Shown here piece by piece: positions 62,178 to 64,000 of a DNA stretch of 64,000 bases. The position numbers were made by a program, and so were the translations under genes. Under the pieces are notes generated by a model. It ran no database searches, was not told where the DNA came from, and saw only the letters and a list, made by a program, of their open reading frames with translations. Every line of letters starts with the position of its first letter. Positions within the stretch are counted from its first letter, which is position 1. Origin of the DNA: Trichoplax sp. H2 (lineage: Eukaryota > Placozoa > Uniplacotomia > Trichoplacea); assembly GCA_003344405.1 (NCBI GenBank), contig NOWV01000185.1, positions 1 to 64,000 of the forward strand, written 5' to 3'.

Positions 62178-63209
62178 TTACGCTTGATTTATGCTATATG
62201 CGTAAGATGTTGGATTGGCGATGTTGGCAGCAGCTGCTTTACAGCCGAGAAACAAATAGAATGCTCTCCTAATTTCAGGATTAAAATAACCGTAGATTAA
62301 TGGATTAACAGCACAATAGGAGAAAGCGATACTGCGTAGAACCTGAACGTTAAACGTATTTAGCGATGCTACAAAGTTTCGCATAAAGGAATTATTCTGT
62401 CCAATAGTAGAAGGAATGATAAGTACCATCGTGTTGAATATTATGGTTGGTAACCACGTTAGTAGAAAAGTACCAACCATAACAATAAAGGGCTTGGCTG
62501 CACGTATATTTTTCTTACGTAAGCGAACATCATTATTAACCTCATTGGATACATAGTAGTTGCGATCAATATTTCGAATATGGCGAAAAGCAAGGATGCT
62601 AATATAACCGTAGCAATACAACATGATCATTAAAGGTACAACAAAGATGATGATTTGAAAGATGATAAAATAGGCTATCTCTTTGTTAATTTGGTTATAA
62701 GCGATGCGAACGCAACCATTAAAAATCTTTGGATTATAGGGGCGATAGGTGAAAATAGGTAGAAATGATATTGTAAATCCACTTATCCATATTCCGGTAA
62801 CAATGATTAAGACAGTCTTCCGTGTTAATTTAACCGTTAAAGGATAGGTAATTAATAAATACTTTTCAATACCAACGAGACATAAATGAAGGTTAAGAAT
62901 AACTAGGCAAAAATTTCGGAATGGACCAAATAAAGGGCAAAAAATATTGACCGATGCCTTGGAAATGATATTAAATGGATAAAGGAGACAGTAAAAGATA
63001 GCAAAGATGATGCAACCAAAGCACATGCTAGCAATGATGCTGTTATGATTAATTGCACGTAGACGTCGCCGTGATAATATAAGATAGGCTAAGACAGAAT
63101 TGGTTACTAAAGTGATGAAACCCAGTATTTCCATAAATATGATGAGACCTAGGTCATTGCTCAATAACATCTCGATCGTTGGTGTAGTTTTATTTGTTAT
63201 ATTGCTCAT
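62178..63209 (-). CDS. Class A (rhodopsin-like) GPCR, intronless, paralogue of the 45.5-kb receptor
   Basis: 343 residues, seven hydrophobic segments. Two N-glycosylation sequons lie at the extreme N-terminus (NIT, NKT). TM1 has LVTNSVLAYLI, TM2 IIASMCFGCIIFAIFYCLLYP with Gly instead of Asp2.50. The Cys-containing IFCPLFGPFRNF precedes TM3, which ends IEKY in place of DRY. TM6 reads VMVGTFLLTWLPTII (Thr for Cys of CWxP). TM7 reads FSYCAVNPLIYGYFNPEIRR with NPxxY kept and no Lys at the opsin position (Phe there). The tail ends shortly after a Cys near helix 8 (FLGCKAAAAN), a possible palmitoylation site. Shared replacements with the other receptor, especially Gly2.50 and EKY, imply a lineage-specific subfamily. 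Ligand and G-protein coupling unknown. Confidence 0.93.
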   Translation of the reverse strand: MSNITNKTTPTIEMLLSNDLGLIIFMEILGFITLVTNSVLAYLILSRRRLRAINHNSIIASMCFGCIIFAIFYCLLYPFNIISKASVNIFCPLFGPFRNFCLVILNLHLCLVGIEKYLLITYPLTVKLTRKTVLIIVTGIWISGFTISFLPIFTYRPYNPKIFNGCVRIAYNQINKEIAYFIIFQIIIFVVPLMIMLYCYGYISILAFRHIRNIDRNYYVSNEVNNDVRLRKKNIRAAKPFIVMVGTFLLTWLPTIIFNTMVLIIPSTIGQNNSFMRNFVASLNTFNVQVLRSIAFSYCAVNPLIYGYFNPEIRRAFYLFLGCKAAAANIANPTSYAYSINQA

Positions 63210-64000
63210 GTTGATTGATGATAACTATGGATAATAATGACCTAAAGGAACGATTAAATGTGACTAAGTCCTCGCTGATAATGGGAAAAATTCTAAACTT
63301 AACAGTATGGTTTTGAAGTTATTTTATGACGATTGAATAATGGCAACAATTCCAATCTTGGTCATAGAGAAAGGTATTAATGTTACACTCTTGTCTGCCA
63401 ACTAGTTTAATGAAGATGGCTTCCGCTGAATCTTGTTTTACCTCTCAACTTAATTCATACACTGTATAATAGACAAGATAGCATTTGATTTTAAAAACTA
63501 TCTCTTCTGTAACGTTAAGATGTTTCCGAAAATTCTATTTAGCTTCTAGTTTCAACCGATTGAATAATATTAAAATCGATTACACCTTTCTTCACGGAAT
63601 GAATCTTGACTATTTTCTTGACTTACTCAGTTATTTAATTTTGTCTTCAAATAAATTTAGTCTAGAAAGGGAAGAATACGGAAAGCACGATGAAGTAATT
63701 ATTATTCCTTCATTGAGTCTTTTTATACATATGGGAAGCAAGGATCTAACTTGAATCAGTTCTAGGCCAAGCACTTGACTTTGACAACTGATAGCTATAG
63801 CAAACTTGATAAAAATGGCAGGAAGATTTTCGAGCAGTGACGTAGATTCTGTCTTGATCAAGAACGATTATATTCGGTATTAGTTGTTGATATTTTACAG
63901 TCTTCTATTCTACTTCTTGAAGTTATCGCTCTTGTAAAAGGATCAATGGAATTGATCGACCTTTTATTTATTCCTTTGGAGTTGTAATTAATATGAGCAA
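63210..64000. other. Right-edge non-coding stretch
   Basis: Upstream flank of the second GPCR. Short frames on both strands (for example 63485-63754) have no recognisable similarity; no repeat seen. Confidence 0.5.

Overview
The window looks like nuclear DNA of an early-branching animal. It is AT-rich (my impression is roughly two-thirds A+T; not counted). Most genes carry many short GT-AG introns of about 50-500 bp, and the recognisable products are animal-type: lysosomal alpha-mannosidase, folliculin-interacting protein, STOML1, DNAJC12, MEST, an Atonal-superfamily bHLH factor and class A GPCRs. Compact multi-exon genes beside intronless GPCRs fit a placozoan (Trichoplax/Hoilungia type) best. 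That placement is inference, and the species cannot be named from the sequence alone.

Layout. 41-125 (+) looks like the last exon of a gene entering from the left. 949-6832 (-) is a 13-exon lysosomal alpha-mannosidase; its second intron holds about 17 copies of a ~78-bp repeat. 9436-12193 (+) is a soluble inorganic pyrophosphatase whose first small exon appears to encode a mitochondrial presequence. 12869 to about 19744 (-) is an FNIP homologue of about 20 exons. About 21666-24428 (+) is a STOML1/UNC-24-type stomatin with a C-terminal SCP2 domain. 25722-26429 (-) is an intronless bHLH gene. 31182-32761 (+) is DNAJC12. 33589-35626 (-) is mitochondrial ribosomal protein uL1m (MRPL1). 36704-37693 (+) is an intronless MEST-like alpha/beta hydrolase. 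The right 26 kb is gene-poor: two related intronless class A GPCRs (45499-46575 and 62178-63209, both minus) are separated by 15.6 kb without recognisable coding sequence. That gap contains a degenerate ~280-bp tandem repeat (about 51.65-53.24 kb) and a 1.7-kb foldback element with ~540-bp inverted arms (57.0-58.73 kb).

The genes form an alternating minus/plus series, giving four head-to-head (divergent) pairs: mannosidase/PPase, FNIP/STOML1, bHLH/DNAJC12 and MRPL1/MEST. Every divergent spacer contains a repeat array. In three of them it is a cluster of palindromic GTAC/TACAGTAC-type motifs; in the fourth it is a 69-bp minisatellite. The tail-to-tail spacers (12.2-12.9, 24.4-25.7, 32.8-33.6 kb) have none that I could see. 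The functional mix (lysosomal glycan turnover, FNIP and STOML1 with lysosome/late-endosome links, mitochondrial PPase and ribosomal protein) does not amount to a pathway cluster; it is an ordinary stretch of housekeeping animal genes.

Exon boundaries were placed by reading splice sites and checking that reading phase is kept across each junction. All mannosidase, PPase and DNAJC12 junctions are phase-consistent. First exons of FNIP and STOML1 and the last junction of MRPL1 are less certain and are marked so.
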